Shown in pieces: positions 1 to 13,161 of a stretch of DNA of 64,000 nucleotides. The notes under the pieces are model-generated. The model was not told where the DNA came from. It saw nothing but the letters and a program-made list of their open reading frames with translations, and searched no databases. Within the stretch, counting starts at the first letter, position 1. Each line of letters opens with the position of its first letter. The translations under genes and the position numbers were made by a program. Source of the stretch: Quillaja saponaria (taxonomy: Eukaryota; Streptophyta; Magnoliopsida; Fabales; Quillajaceae); contig CM055613.1 in assembly GCA_029379385.1 (NCBI GenBank), positions 13,100,001-13,164,000 of the forward strand, in the 5' to 3' direction.

Positions 1-129
1 AGCATGTGCATATCTCTGTGCTGTAATGTCATCACTGTTGACTGAAAATTCTGAAATGTCATTTATAACCAACTCATATTCAATGTATTACCCTTAATGA
101 CTATAGCAGGGGGCACAACTCCCAATAGT

Positions 130-620
130 CACTTGCACTCACTTTAAACGTCGACACAACCTATACCAGAGACAAGCTCACCGTCCACTAGTAAACCTAA
201 GAATATATTAACATCATGTAATGTGATGGTGGCCTCTTCATGAGGCAGATGAAATATGTGAGTCTCAGGCCTCCATCACTTGACCAAAGCTGTCATAAAG
301 TATCAATCAAGAGAAGTAAAACCCACCCTGATGAAACTGCCAAAACTTGTTCGAGTCATATACTCCAATACATGATGAATAATATTATTAAGAACCATTC
401 GATCGAACACTGCTCTTTTTGATGACATTTTAGAATATAGGCATCACTCTAAAATTATATAAAATATTGGTAAGAACATTTCCTATAACAATATGAAATT
501 GACAAATTAAAGATTATCTATTTGTTATTTACATACCTCGTGATCCGTGAAAATTCTAACGGATCGACACCTATCATAGTGGCAAAGGACTGAACAGTCT
601 ATTTGAGCTATATGATCCAT
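130..620 (-). pseudogene. Plant mobile domain (PMD) remnant
   Basis: The minus strand around 140-240 reads EEATITLHDVNIFLGLLVDG followed by ELVSGIGC, which matches the conserved PMD core (E-A-T-I-T-L-x-D-V, LGL, VDG). Further upstream on the same strand (540-620) DCSVLCHYDRCRS resembles the N-terminal PMD segment (P.D.SVL..Q..HRS). PMD proteins include the MAIN/MAIL1 family, and PMD is also carried by MuDR and Gypsy transposons. Its position after the SWIM and zinc-knuckle remnants argues that it is the transposon copy and not a MAIN-like host gene. Stops interrupt it. Confidence 0.65.
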
Positions 621-961
621 AAATTTGCATAACAAAAGATAAATTAACTACAATATTAATATGCATACACCACAATAAATGATATCACAAACAAACAATC
701 ACAATACGTAATGTAATAGTCAAATAATGTTACTATTTGAATAATTGATAAATTCCAACTTGAAGTGGTGGGGAGTTTGGCTAACCCCTATTGGTTTATT
801 AATTTCAAAATAATTTTACATGACATGTAGAGGATATAATGCCTAAACTTGTTATAATAAAAAACTGAAAACAAATACATAAATAGGAAAAACTCTTCTA
901 TTTACACTAAGGTAAAAAATGTGATCAGGGAAGTTGTGGTTTAACGTTGTACATTGTTAGG

Positions 962-1003
962 ACAATTTTTACGATTGTGTCCCTCCTGCCTACATAAATC
1001 ACA
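962..1003 (-). other. CCHC zinc knuckle remnant of the MULE protein
   Basis: On the minus strand these codons read MCDLC-RQEGHNRKNC in part, that is C-x2-C-x4-H-x4-C, the retroviral-type zinc knuckle usually found after the SWIM finger of MULE transposases. It is intact while the flanking frame is broken. Confidence 0.65.
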
Positions 1004-3259
1004 CATATGTTGCCTCGTGGACTCTATAATATCCATCTAATTAAGAATGCGCTTTGTTTTTGGCCTACCTTTTTTTTACAATTTTGACATATCGGAAAGC
1101 AAGTAGGGGAACTAGTATTCAGGCCAATAGTCCTCGTGCATCATTGAGTTGAATTGTGGAGTGTATACAAGCTCCTGATTTCTCATTTTATACCACTTCC
1201 TAATAAAGTCGTTATAGTTCAGATGCAAGTTTGCACAAGCTGCTATAACATGAGAGCACAAGATCATGTATTGCTGGGCTTTATTGTACATGCATATTCT
1301 GTCATTTAAACACACAGTGTACTGGTTGTTATCTTTTCGGGATTGCCACCCATGAAATTGCATCTTTATATTCAATTAACCCTAAACCGGTATGAAACTG
1401 TCTCAGCTCGTGTCCAACCCCTCTCTTTGCCCAATTTTGGATTTTCTCTATCGTGTCGGTCGTGTATTGATTGCCAGCATTCAGCTGAGCATTAATCTTC
1501 GCTCAATGTTTCATAAAATATTTAACACACTGGTAAAATGTTAACCGCACCATTACAATGATTGGAAGTTGTCACGCTCCCTTTAAGACATTGTTCATAC
1601 ACTCCCTCCAGTTTGTGGTCGTGAAGTCAAAGAGATTACTTTCATCATGTGCCAATGCCCACTGCTCTAATGGAAATCTACCAATCCATGTCATATACTT
1701 AGAGTTCATGCGAACAAACTTATCAAAATATTTATCAAACTTGCTCTTTTGGGCTTGACTAGCAGTGTGGATAAGGAGATTTTTTTCCTTCATATTCTTA
1801 TGAGTCTTATAAAAATTTCTTGTGATGTGCCTAATGCAAAAATGGTAATACCCATAGGGTTCAGTCCAGCAATTCCAAAGATCTAAAGCAGCAGCAATTA
1901 TTTTGGCATGATAATTAGATATTAATCAAATACCCACTTGTTGCGTTACATGCATACAAAGCAAACTTAGAAATCATCCCCAACTATCTATTTTCTCCTC
2001 CTCAACAACTTTAAATGCAAACGGAACTAAACTGTCGTCACATAGCAGTGGCAACCAATAATTTTCTCGTGTACTTTTCACAGAAGAACTTATCGTCAAT
2101 CTGAAGAACTAGTCTACAATGATGGAATGCCTCGATAGATGACTCGAAAGCCCAAAACACCCGTTGAAATATAACCTATCCAAGAGTATTAATTGGGTTT
2201 GCCTTCTATTCAAAATGTGTGTCGAGATTGGTGACACAGAATGCATTTAAATATCTAGGAAGGTCATTGTAAGATTCCTCCCAATTTCCAAACATAAGAT
2301 TAATTGCTTTCTTCTTCACTTTGAATACTTTGCTCAGACTTACAGTATAATAGAAGTAATATTTTATCATTGTAAGCAACACAGCTCCTGGCGTAATAAG
2401 GTCTTGATTAATCGTATTTTTAATATACTCTGCAATGATCTTCCCTGTCTAGATTATAATGATCTTGAGTCATTTCCACTATAAACATAGCTGTGAGCTA
2501 CATCTAACTTCGTAATCTGAAACTTGTCAACTCTTTTACTAAAATGTCCTTGCAATCTCCACTTATAGTCCTGTTCATGGATCTTGCACTTGATATTTCA
2601 CGTATCTTTCTTGAACTCAATGACTATGAAAGCCACGTAGTTCATAATGTGCCAGTATTTAACTGTATTTTTCAACTCGAACTTCGTGTTTAATAGCATG
2701 CCATTATAAAATTCGTTATGCAACTCCTATTGGGTGCTTAGAATAATAACAAGGTTTACTGTACGTGCTCCCGCAATATTCACGTCCGTGTAGAAGGGAT
2801 TCAGAACGTATTTGCTGTATAAATCTTCTTCAAATGTCTCGATAATATCATCATCATTTACTTCAATGTTAAAATGAGAATCAATGTTCCAATCAGGGAT
2901 ATCCTCCTCATTACCAATATCATCATTTATACCAGACGCTTATGAGTAATTCATCTATGAGTGAGGCTTAAGAGATGACAATACTTCTCCTATAGTATGA
3001 TAACTTGGCTGATCATATTGCCGCGTCAAAGACTTTCAATGAATATGTTTTCAGGAACCGGGTCAGGTGTGTCATGACTCAGAATACGAGGCAGTGACAT
3101 ATCCTGAAGTGTGTGCTTATGTTAATAAATCTTTAAGATAAATCCAAGGCCTTATGCACTAGCATGATGTAACATGGTATACAAGTTCTCATAATCAACA
3201 ACTAAATTATATTGGGTTTAATTATTAATAGTAATCGGATACCAACAAATGATAGTCAG

Positions 3260-4833
3260 TGTCACGTCCCTCACGAAACATAATTGGCCGGAAGAATTGA
3301 TAGCTCATTCTCTGCAACCTTGAATTTAAATCACAGAAACACATGACTATTAACCAGACTAAAAATTAAAAGTAAAGTCTAGAAAACACAATTTGAATAC
3401 AAATGTTTATTTACGGAAACATATGACAATTTAACTAAAAATTTCGATAGAGGTTCTCTATAAACTAGAACATGCCAAAATACAAACACAGAATATCTAG
3501 CTACATTCAACCAATTACCAACAACAACAATATACAAACGGAGCAGAGCTCCGCTTTATACCACAATAACTCATACTGAATAATTACATAATATAAGACC
3601 AGACACCCTACAGCTATAATGTAACTGCAAACTTTCACCCTTTGACTTCAAGATTGAGATTTGGAAGAGATACCTTAGCTGCCAAACACTCGGCAAGCCT
3701 AAGATCGATCATTGCAATCTCTTGAGATCCTGTTGCTAAAAAAAAATCAACATAAGAAGGATGAATCCTACAGACTCGATGAGTGGCAAACTGTACCCTT
3801 TGGGTACCAGCATCACTCAACACAAGTATATAACATATATAGACTATTAATATCATGTAATAATATTCGTGTCTTAATTCAAAATACATATACACATTTG
3901 TAATACTCATACTTTCACAACTCACATGATTCATAGGATAACAAATCAATCAGAGCAATCATAACATACAAAGCAATCAAAGGGCCAATGAGTAACTCAG
4001 CCTCGCATAATAGTATCTCCCCCTACAGGACATCTACGCACCCGCACAATAGGTTAATTGTCCATACAAAATTCATCCCACCGGGGCTAAGCACTCAATT
4101 CTTTTAAAATAATTGTCAGAATCAGAGTATCTCATATCAAAACAAAATATCATAGGTGTAACTAGATTTCAATTTTAACAATAAAAATCATTTCGGAGAA
4201 AAATTTACTTTGTTGGCCCTTATCAACCACAAACAATTTCAATCATCCCATATAATTTGAATAACTCATTAAAACACTACCATGCTTATTTTTTCATATC
4301 ACAACATTTATTCAGATTAACATGACATACCACACATAATAATCTAGCCATAAAGGGTAACAGTTTTAACCATTCACTCAGTTCATATATACTAAATATT
4401 CGCACGCTTTATAACTGTCCTAATTCTATATACTCAATAATCTCGCAAGGATGCCGATAAGTACCTCAGTTATAGACACTATATAAGATAATAGTCTGGA
4501 ACGTATGCTAAATATAATTCCCTTAATTTTTTTCAAAATCTAAAGCAATTTCATTTCTAAATATATTACATGTATATAGCATTTATCAAGCACTTTGTAC
4601 AATTTATTAATCAACATTACTTATACTCTGACGTAATGAATTTACAATTAACATAGTCAATTTCAAGGTCCCTAAAATTACCAAATATGTAAATTATATA
4701 TTTTCCATCGTGAATACAATAAATTTCAGCAATTCAAATCATTACCACCTAAACTTTCTTATTTCTCTCAATTTCCATTTATAGTCAATTAACAAGGTAC
4801 ATCTAATTCTTAATTAAATTTTCATTTATCTAG

Positions 4834-4872
<39 letters not shown>

Positions 4873-6222
4873 ACCAAACCAATACAATTCCCAAAACGCG
4901 TCTTGAGTATCCTAACTAAATCATTTTACCTTTTAATTAAACTTAAGGAACTTACACTCAACTCACCTAAACTAGAATTTAACAACACATCAACTAACAT
5001 CATCAATTTAACGAAATCAATGTTCTAATACACTAAAATTTTCCTACACCTAATTCTTTGATGTTCTAACACTTTACAATCAAGATGACCTTCCAAGAAT
5101 TCAAGTTTAACTTGAACTTGAGCATAAGCTCCCTCCCCCTCAAGCTCCACGGCATGCATGGAAGCATGCCTGCTGCCTAAATTTAGGCTACCCGTAAGGT
5201 AGCATAACCTATTTCTTACCCATAACAAGGGTGGCAAGTAAGGCAAAGCCGCTACCAAGTCTTTCCTTCCAAACGGCCACAACCAATCTGAAACAGGGCA
5301 TAGCAATAGCCTTATTATAGCTGTAACATCTTTCCCTAAAATACCTTTCACACCCTATCCTTACATGGTCACACATCTCACAAAAATTCTAAGGCTCATG
5401 GTTAAGATCCTACCACCCAAGATTAACAACTATGGCCAAAAAAAAAATAAAAAAACAGAGCACCCACACTCTCACTACAAGACACACCCACGGCAAGAGA
5501 AAAATTAAAATAAACTAAAGCAAGAAGAGGAATAAGGAAGAGAGTTTATACCTCTAACTAGGCTGGAACTTACACCAACTCAAGCAACTAGGAAATTAAG
5601 ATTGCTATGGCTTCAAGAAGAATAGAGAAAATAGGGGAAAGTCTCGGCTAGAAGATGGGGGAAAGGAAAAGCGGTGGATCAAATAACAAAAATATGATAC
5701 ATATAAGACAAAACTTAAATGGTCAACGTCCACACTTTATTTTTGTGGCTCTAGTTGATCTTAATAGTAAGTACCAATATAATGCAATATAATATATATA
5801 TATATATATAACTTAATTATTTAAATTATTTACACTTCGTTCTACTTATAATTAACAATTTTCAAATTAACTACAAGTTACAATCAACCAATTGAGTTCC
5901 TCTGTGTACTTGAATTCTTTTTGTGGAAATTAACTCTTCATATTTTATATATATAAATTTTCACTCCACTAATTTACTTGGTTTGTACATGTATTTTACT
6001 TGAAATAAATTTATACAAGATAAAAAAAATAGACTCCAAGTCAACCAAGTTTTAATTCAACTGTGTGTGTATATATATATATATATTTATGTATACTTAT
6101 AAATATAATATTTATTATTTCATATACTTGTATTTATTTATTTATATTTTTTTTTATCAAAGTTATGTCAAATTGTTCTAATCTCATGTTTTAATATTGA
6201 GTTATAACATTCTTAATTATAT

Positions 6223-6263
<41 letters not shown>

Positions 6264-6310
6264 TTATACATTATATCTAAAATTCGACTTTACGGTGTCA
6301 GGTTATTACA
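3260..6310 (-). mobile_element. Probable solo LTR of a Ty3/gypsy-like retrotransposon (3.05 kb)
   Basis: The stretch begins TGTCACGTCCC and ends GTTATTACA, so it has TG...CA ends. The reverse complement of the right end starts TGTAATAACCTGACACC and continues into an AATTTTAG context, which is the usual look of plant gypsy LTR starts. It is flanked by gtcag (3255-3259) and gtcaa (6311-6315), a 5-bp target duplication with one mismatch. No gag-pol coding sequence and no second LTR copy are visible, so a solo LTR is the simplest reading. The short reading frame at 5025-5351 on the minus strand matches no family I know and is probably chance. The boundary call is inference from end motifs. Confidence 0.45.
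4840..4868. repeat. (TA)n microsatellite
   Basis: About 14 uninterrupted TA units. Further TA runs lie at 5789-5810, 6229-6257, 42940-42960, 60096-60119 and 60686-60703. Confidence 0.95.
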
Positions 6311-9184
6311 GTCAAGTACTCTCTTCTTCTATCAACTTTTAAGGACTTGCATAGACGAGTATGAAACTCCGTATACTTGGTTCACTTGGGTACACGAATG
6401 CACTTAACAGGAGCAGAATCGTATTCAAGTTCGTTTGGACCATTATGCATTTTACCGTTAATGTAATACATAATTCCAGTATCTTCCATTATCAAATTTG
6501 CAACTTCAAAATCCTCAAAAATAATAAGCTTTTGTCCTTAAATTGTTAATGAATTCAGTAATTTACATAGAATAACTATAGTTTTTAATCACTAAGTTTA
6601 AAATTACTATTTACCATAAAAGTTTTTAATTTTAACAAGACTACTAAAATTGTATTATTGTAAATATTATAAGCACCAATTATCGTAAATTAATTATAAT
6701 ATATAATTTAAATTAATTTTATTAAAATATTATTATTTCAACTTTAAATTAACTATAAATTTTAATTATACCAATTACTCTACTTTAAACAATAATATAT
6801 GTGATTAAACATTAAAACATAAAAATACTATCTATAAATTAATTACATTAAAACATACAAATACAAAAAATACTATTTATATTATTTAATATAAATTAAT
6901 TATATTTAAATAATAAAATCACTATTTATCATAAATATATTACTTACCATAATTATTATGAAATTTTAATTTTCAAATAAATATATTACTATAAATTTCC
7001 TGTTACAAATGCTATTTATAAATTAATGACTAAGTTTAAAATTATTATTTATAATCAAATCTATTATGTCAACGAAATCACTAATTATCATAAGTCACCA
7101 TATTATCTTAAATATTATAAAATTAATAAAAAATTACTAATAATTTTAAAACTATCCAAATTACTAATTAATTTAAACATCACAAATTTACTAATTAATT
7201 GATACGTCAAATAATTACTATTTTAAACCTAATAAAATTATTAATTAATTTAAACCTAAAAAATTACTAATATATTATAAATATACTAATTATTGCAATT
7301 AGCCTAAAAATTACAATTTGAAAATTACTAATTATAACATATCATAAAAATTATTATTTCAAAAATTATAATTAAAATATAACAAATACGGATAACTCCT
7401 AAAAAACAAGATGTGAATTATTTATGACTTACTTGATAAACAACAAGATATGTCAACACCAGAAAAGGGATATAAGCAATAACCCTAAAATAAATACATG
7501 AATAAACTCAATGAGAATAATAAAATATAGATATAAATTTTAATATTAAATGGTATAAGTAATTTAAATTTTAAAATCAAATTTTTATTTTAATTTTAAA
7601 TGATATACGTAATCTAACTAATTATTAATGATTAAACACAACTAATTATAATATATAATATAAATTATAATTTCATCAATTATAATATATCATAAATAGA
7701 ATTTTAACAATTAAATAATTACTTTCAACTTAACAACTAATAAAAATTTAATTTTTTTCAAACTGAAAATTTAAAAACTTACCAAGAAATTGAGGAATGT
7801 TTGTACAGACATAAATTTTCCAATGAGCAAAGAAAATTGAAGAGTGTTTCAAGAAACAAAGAAATTGAAGAAGCAGAGAAATAAATAAATTGAAGAAGTA
7901 GCAATGTTTGGGTGAGGGAAAGGAAGGGGGAAGAAGGGAGGATATAAAGGCATAAACTCTTCACAAGTGAAGAGAAAAAGGGAAAAAGAATATGAGGGGT
8001 ATAGGGGGCAAGGGACTAGTGGAGCAAGGCTGCATGCAACCCTGCAAGAGACATGTGAAGGTGCAGAAAAAGGGAGGAAGTAGACAAACACTGAAATCGA
8101 ATTTTCAAAGACTAGTTTCAGGACTTTTCGTTTGGCGCGTCGATATGCATGAGGTGGATCCAGTCGTGCAGTTTGAAACAAGATTTTCAATATCTGGTTT
8201 CAATGTTTACTACTCCATTTCAGTTTTGTGCAGGGGTAGGTCCGTGGGCTTGTGAGCTTGTGATGTGAAGCCAAAAACCGGATTTTGAAAATTTGGTCTC
8301 TGAAGTTACCCCATTTTGGCTATTTAATTGTGGATACTACCATATTGTCCAAAAAAAAAAAAAAATAGAAATTGGATCTTTATGTCCAAAAATTTGTGTC
8401 TACCAACCCTTTCTGTCTAATTTCCATTTTCCATTCTTATCCAACATGTCATCTACTCTTCTTTTTTTTTCCTGAGAAAGAAGTTGATATATTATTAATA
8501 AAGTCCAAAATTACTACATATCCAACATGTCATCTAACTTAGCTGTGCATTGATTGGTTAAACTAAACTGGGATAATCAATTTCGGCTATTTAATATTAA
8601 GAATTTATGTCGATTAAAAATTGATTTTTTTTTTTATGAACTTCAATTTCGGTTTCAACTATCTATTTTTAAACCAAACCAAAAAATATATTTAAAAGAT
8701 ACTAATCGTATAATTTTTATATTATAATATATTTTTTTATATAATACGTCAAATAAAGTTTAAGGACTCGTTTGAATAGGACCTTATAAAAATATTATTA
8801 TATTATATAAATTTATAATATTTTATCATGTACCATACGCTAAATGAGTTTAATGGTATAGTAATCACAATGAAGAGGTATGACTGTTCTTTTCATTCTT
8901 GGCTAACAGAGAAATAAAGAAAGAAACAATAATAAACAAAAAAGAATGATCTTGATAGCCAAGCCTCGGAGATCCTACACCATGGAGGATATTACAAGAC
9001 CATGGCAAGCTCCACCCTTGATATGGTGACATATTTAGGCCTTAAAGTACAATTTTTTTAATAAATGTGAAGCAAGAAATATGGATCCATGCAAACATAT
9101 TAGTTCAAATTTATGAAAATTTTAACAGTGACAACAATTTTTTTTATCTCATTTCTTCTTTATAATCTTAATAGGTTGACAGTC
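6311..9184. other. AT-rich intergenic stretch, no gene seen
   Basis: From 6550 to 7760 the sequence is extremely AT-rich, with many irregular TAATTAATTT-like units but no clean tandem period. From 7900 to 8290 base composition becomes more balanced, but I recognise no protein family in any frame. I see no tRNA and no transposase. Confidence 0.6.
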
Positions 9185-11970
9185 AACGTAAAACTAATCA
9201 AACCCTATGACAGTGAATCCAACCGAATATTCCTTGGGGCATAACCTTCTTAGCAATGCGTTGCATCGGATCTCGAGTGTAGTGAGAAATAAGCAAGGGT
9301 TGGGTTGTCACATCTTTAGTGGCGCGCCACTTCGGCCCCTGGGTGTGGTGCAAAATGAGCAAGGGTTCTCACATCAAGGGCATGTGTAGGTAAAGAAGCT
9401 AGTCCATGATAAGATTAGCATAGCTACTTGGAACATAGGGACTCTTAATGGTAAATTGAGAGAACTTGTAGATACTATGAGTATAATGATGATTAATATT
9501 GCTTGTTTGTAAGAAACTAAGTGGGTAGGAGAAAAGGCTAGAGAGATAGAGAGAACAGAATTCAAGTTGTGGTATACCAATAAGACTAGAAATAGAAATG
9601 GAGTGGCAATTATTATAGATGGAAATTTCAAGGATGAGGTTGTTGAAATCAAGAGGAAATGTGATAGAATAATTTTATTGAAATTGATGATAGAATAGGA
9701 GGCCTTCGATATCATTAGCCCATATACTCCACAAATAAGACTGGAAGAATCTACAAAGAAGACTTTTTAGGATGATTTAGAGGAGATAGTCCAAAGAGTA
9801 CCTTTATGAGAGAAACTGTTTATTGGTGCTAATTTGAACGATCATGTAGGAAGTACTAACGAGGGTTTTGAGGGAGTACATGAAGGATATGGTTATAGAA
9901 TTAGGAATGAGGGTGGAGAGTTTATTTTAGATTTTGTGGTTGCGTATAACTTGATGTTAGCTAACACATTATTTAAGAAACGAGAGTCGCACTTAGTCAC
10001 CTTTAGTAGCGGGCCAAATAAGAGCTAAATATTTTTTTTTTTCCAACTAGAAGGATTGATAGAGCGATTTGCAAGGATTGTAAAGTTATGTCTGGCTAGT
10101 GTTTAGTGTCTCAGCACAAACTTATAGTTGTTGATGTTGGTGTTAAGCATTGGAAGTAAAAGAATAGAAGTAATAAGTGTAGTAGGACTAGATGGTGAAA
10201 TTTTATTAGACGGAAGATGACTTTTTTAAAAGAAAAAATGTTACAGGGTGATCCTTAGAGGGTGAAGGGTGAGCTTAATATGATTTAGGATGAGATGGCA
10301 AGTCGTATCAGGAATACGACTAAAGAGATGTTAGGAGAAAGTAGAAGACGTAGACCTCCAACGAAGGAGACAAGGTGGTGAAATGAAGAAGTTCAACAAA
10401 CTATTTAAGTTAAAAAAGAGTGTTATAGAAGATTACACGAGTGTAGAAATGAAGATAATTATAAATTTTTTAAACAAGTTAGAAAAGATGTTAAGAAAGC
10501 GGTAAGGGAAGTTAGAGACAAGGCTTGTGAGGGACTTTACCAAAAGTTAGAGACAAATGATGGAGAGAATGATATTTATAAGATTGTCAAGCAAAGAAAA
10601 AGACGAACTAAAGACTTAAATCGTATTAAGTGCATTAAGGATGAGGCTGATAGGGTTTTAGTGAAGAAAGACAAGATTAATGAGAGATGACGAACTTATT
10701 TCGATACTTTATTTAATGGAGAGTCAAGGGGTGATATTGGGGTCCTTGATGATGCATTTGACGATAAGAACTGCCGATTTGTTTTTCAGATTAGAGCATA
10801 GGAGGTTAAAGAAGCTATTCATAAGATGAAGAAGAGTAAAGTAATGGGTCTAGATGATATACCAATGAAAATTTGGATATGCCTAGGAGATATTTAACTT
10901 GGGTTACAAATCTTTTTAACAAGATTTTAGTAACTAAGAAAATGTCGAATGAGTGGAGGAAGAGTAAGTTGATACCTATTTATAAGAATAAAGAAGATAT
11001 TCAAAATTGTACGAATTATCGAGGAATAAAACTTATTAGCCATACAATAAAGCTGTGAGAGAAAATGATTAGGCTTAGGAATGAGACTCTAGTTTCTGAG
11101 AATTAATTTGGCTTTATGCCAGGAATATTTACAATAGAGGCTATTTTCTTACTTAGGAGATTAATGGAGAAATATAGAGAAAAGAAAAAAGATCTTCACA
11201 TGGCCTTTATTGATTTAGAAAAAGCGTATGATAAAGTGCCAAAACAAGTCTTATGGTGGGTACTCGAGAAGAAAAATGTCCCAACTAAATATATAGAAGT
11301 TATTAAAGATATGTATAAGGGAGTAATGACTAGGGTACGGACCGTAGATAGTATGACTGGAGAGTTCCATATCACGATAGGTGTTCACTAAGGTTAATCC
11401 TTAAGTCCTTACCTATTTGCTTTAGTCATGGATAAACTTACCTATAATATTCAAGATAGGGCTTTATGGTGCATGTTATTTGTCGATGATATCGTGTTGA
11501 TAAACGAAACTAGAGAAAGTTTAAATTTTAAACTAGAAATGTTGTATAGTACCGAATGTTGAGCAATTAAGAAGCAACACTAGCATAAAATAGGAGTGGC
11601 CAAAATGAAAATGTTGAGATGGATGACCAGACATACAAGAAATGATAGAATAAGAAATGAAGAGATCCGTAAGAAGGTGGAAGTAGCATCTATTGAGGAT
11701 AAAATGAGGGAGAATCGCTTATGTTGATTTGGAAATATCCAATGTCATCCAACAGACTCCGTAGTTAAGAAAGATGACTTGATACATGTGTTAAGTATTA
11801 GACATGGTAAGGGGAGACCAAAACTTACATGGAGACAGTCATCAAAAAAAATATAGTTGCTCTAGGGATTATTGAAAATGTTGTATCAGATTGATGCAAA
11901 TGGAGGAAAATGATTCATATAACCGACCCTGGCTAGTTTAGGATTTAAGGCTTAGTTGAGTTGATTTGAT
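9185..11970 (+). mobile_element. Decayed RTE-type LINE (non-LTR retrotransposon)
   Basis: The plus strand carries the single ORF2 of a plant RTE element, broken by stops and shifts. The endonuclease opens near 9415 with ATWNIGTLNGKLRELVDTM and continues through GANLNDHVG and an FVVAYNLMLANT segment (9834-10028). The reverse transcriptase includes [12 protein letters not shown] (about 11200-11240), a degenerate QGSSLSPYLF box near 11390-11410 and the catalytic FVDD box near 11480. The end of ORF2 (from about 11540) reads YSTECWAIKKQH and KMKMLRWM and finishes in WRKMIHI near 11905. The 3' end is a TTGA-rich tail (11950-11985), as RTE elements have. About 100 or more residues normally found between FVDD and YGTECWA are missing, so there is an internal deletion near 11530-11540. 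No target duplication was identified. Confidence 0.85.
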
Positions 11971-13161
11971 TTAAGTTGAGTCTTCTTTATAATCTAAAAC
12001 CACTCCTATTTACTTTAAATAAGTATCATGAATTCTAATATCTATTAAGAATAGAAAAGTCAATTTTATATGAATAAATGTCATGTAACACCTATTTATA
12101 TTATTATAAAAGTCAAAAAATATAAGGTATCCCACTTTTTTAATATATAAATATTTTTATCAAATTCAATTAATTAACAACTTAAATCTAAGTACAATAT
12201 ATCCAACGCACATATGTGCGTGCATGTCATTAGTTTATTTATATGTGAGGGTGAATTTGAAACCTAAAGAAAAGCGTAGAATTCAATTACTTCTACATTT
12301 TATATATTTGAAATAAATGAAATGATATTTTAGAATTTAAATGAAATTTATCTTAAATTCACATTTTATTCAATTATGAATTCCACACTAAATAGATTAT
12401 ATGTTATTTTATATAATTTATTTGAGATAAGTTATTAATCTGTCTCATCTCAAATGCCCTTATTATCATTAATATTACATATGTTTTCACTTAGATAACT
12501 AGATATCATCACTCCATCTCACATGTTCACTTAATCAATTTCAAGTTGTTCTTCTTAATTTCTCTCTTGTTTATTGAACAATAATAACTATTACTTTATA
12601 ATTTTAGTTAATCAATTTTAATTTTGATTAAAAAAAATTAAAGATAGTATGAGAAAAATACTTAAATTTAATTATTCATTTATTCTAAATAAGAGAATTA
12701 GATTGAATTTTATATGTGTGATTTTATTCTAAATGAGAGAATTTACTTTAAATGAATTAAATTATAGAATTTATTTAAATAAGTTTTATTTTTTACTTTG
12801 TTATGTGAGAGAAACATACAAGATGTTTGGACACGCTTGAGTTTAGCGGTTGAGGAGTTTCTATAATTAGGGTTCGAGTCTATAAAAAAAATAGTTGTGC
12901 AGACTTGTGAGATGGATAGTTACGAATTCTGAATGAGATTATGTTTATATCTAAAAGGCGTGAATACTATGGATAAACAAAAAAAAAAGATATAAAAAGG
13001 GAGAATTAAGAAAAGTAGTACTAATGTTGGGTTTTATTGTTACTAGACTCATTCTTTCGGGTTCAAACAAGGCCCAGATAAGAAAAATAAAAATAAAATT
13101 AATCACTTGTCAGTTGCTATCTGACGGACGAAGGAAACTTTGAACATGCATTCCCTCTATA
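11971..13161. other. Intergenic region before the PPR gene
   Basis: AT-rich and non-coding apart from the possible SINE. A GGCCCA site-II-like motif sits near 13072, about 90 bp before the PPR start codon; such motifs are common in promoters of plant housekeeping and organelle-protein genes. Confidence 0.45.
12826..12990 (+). mobile_element. Possible tRNA-derived SINE
   Basis: An A-box-like stretch (TTTAGCGGTTGAGGAG, about 12841-12856) is followed by a B-box-like GGGTTCGAGTC (about 12869), then a non-tRNA body, and the unit ends in an A-rich tail (aaacaaaaaaaaaa, about 12975-12989). That order fits a plant SINE. I could not find a target-site duplication, so the call is weak. Confidence 0.4.

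Larger units (their letters stand above)
1..3150 (-). mobile_element. Decayed MuDR-type MULE with zinc knuckle and plant mobile domain
   Basis: Reading the minus strand from about 3100 downward gives, through many stops and shifts, the order of a plant Mutator-like transposase. An acidic N-terminus is followed by the MuDR DNA-binding domain (around 2870-2450, with a degenerate CK..H..C pattern). Core fragments follow: one containing FWAFESSIEAFHHC near 2150, one at 1572-1793 ending in MNNVLKGA, and a SWIM-like finger at 1112-1375 containing CSHVIAACANLHL and ending HEDYWPEY. After this come a CCHC knuckle (962-1003) and plant mobile domain remnants (about 130-620). No single frame is open across the gene, so it is non-functional. 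The element continues past the window start, so one border is missing, and I found no terminal inverted repeat on the other side. MULEs with a fused or adjacent PMD are a known plant group. Family assignment is firm; exact borders are not. Confidence 0.8.

Noticed and set aside
4840..4868. CRISPR-like or replication-origin repeat
   Set aside because: Plain TA microsatellite in plant nuclear DNA; no spacers.
5025..5351. 108-residue minus-strand frame
   Set aside because: Inside the probable solo LTR, no known domain; most likely chance.
7849..8255. Overlapping open frames of about 90-113 residues on both strands
   Set aside because: No recognisable family, low complexity, no splice or promoter context.
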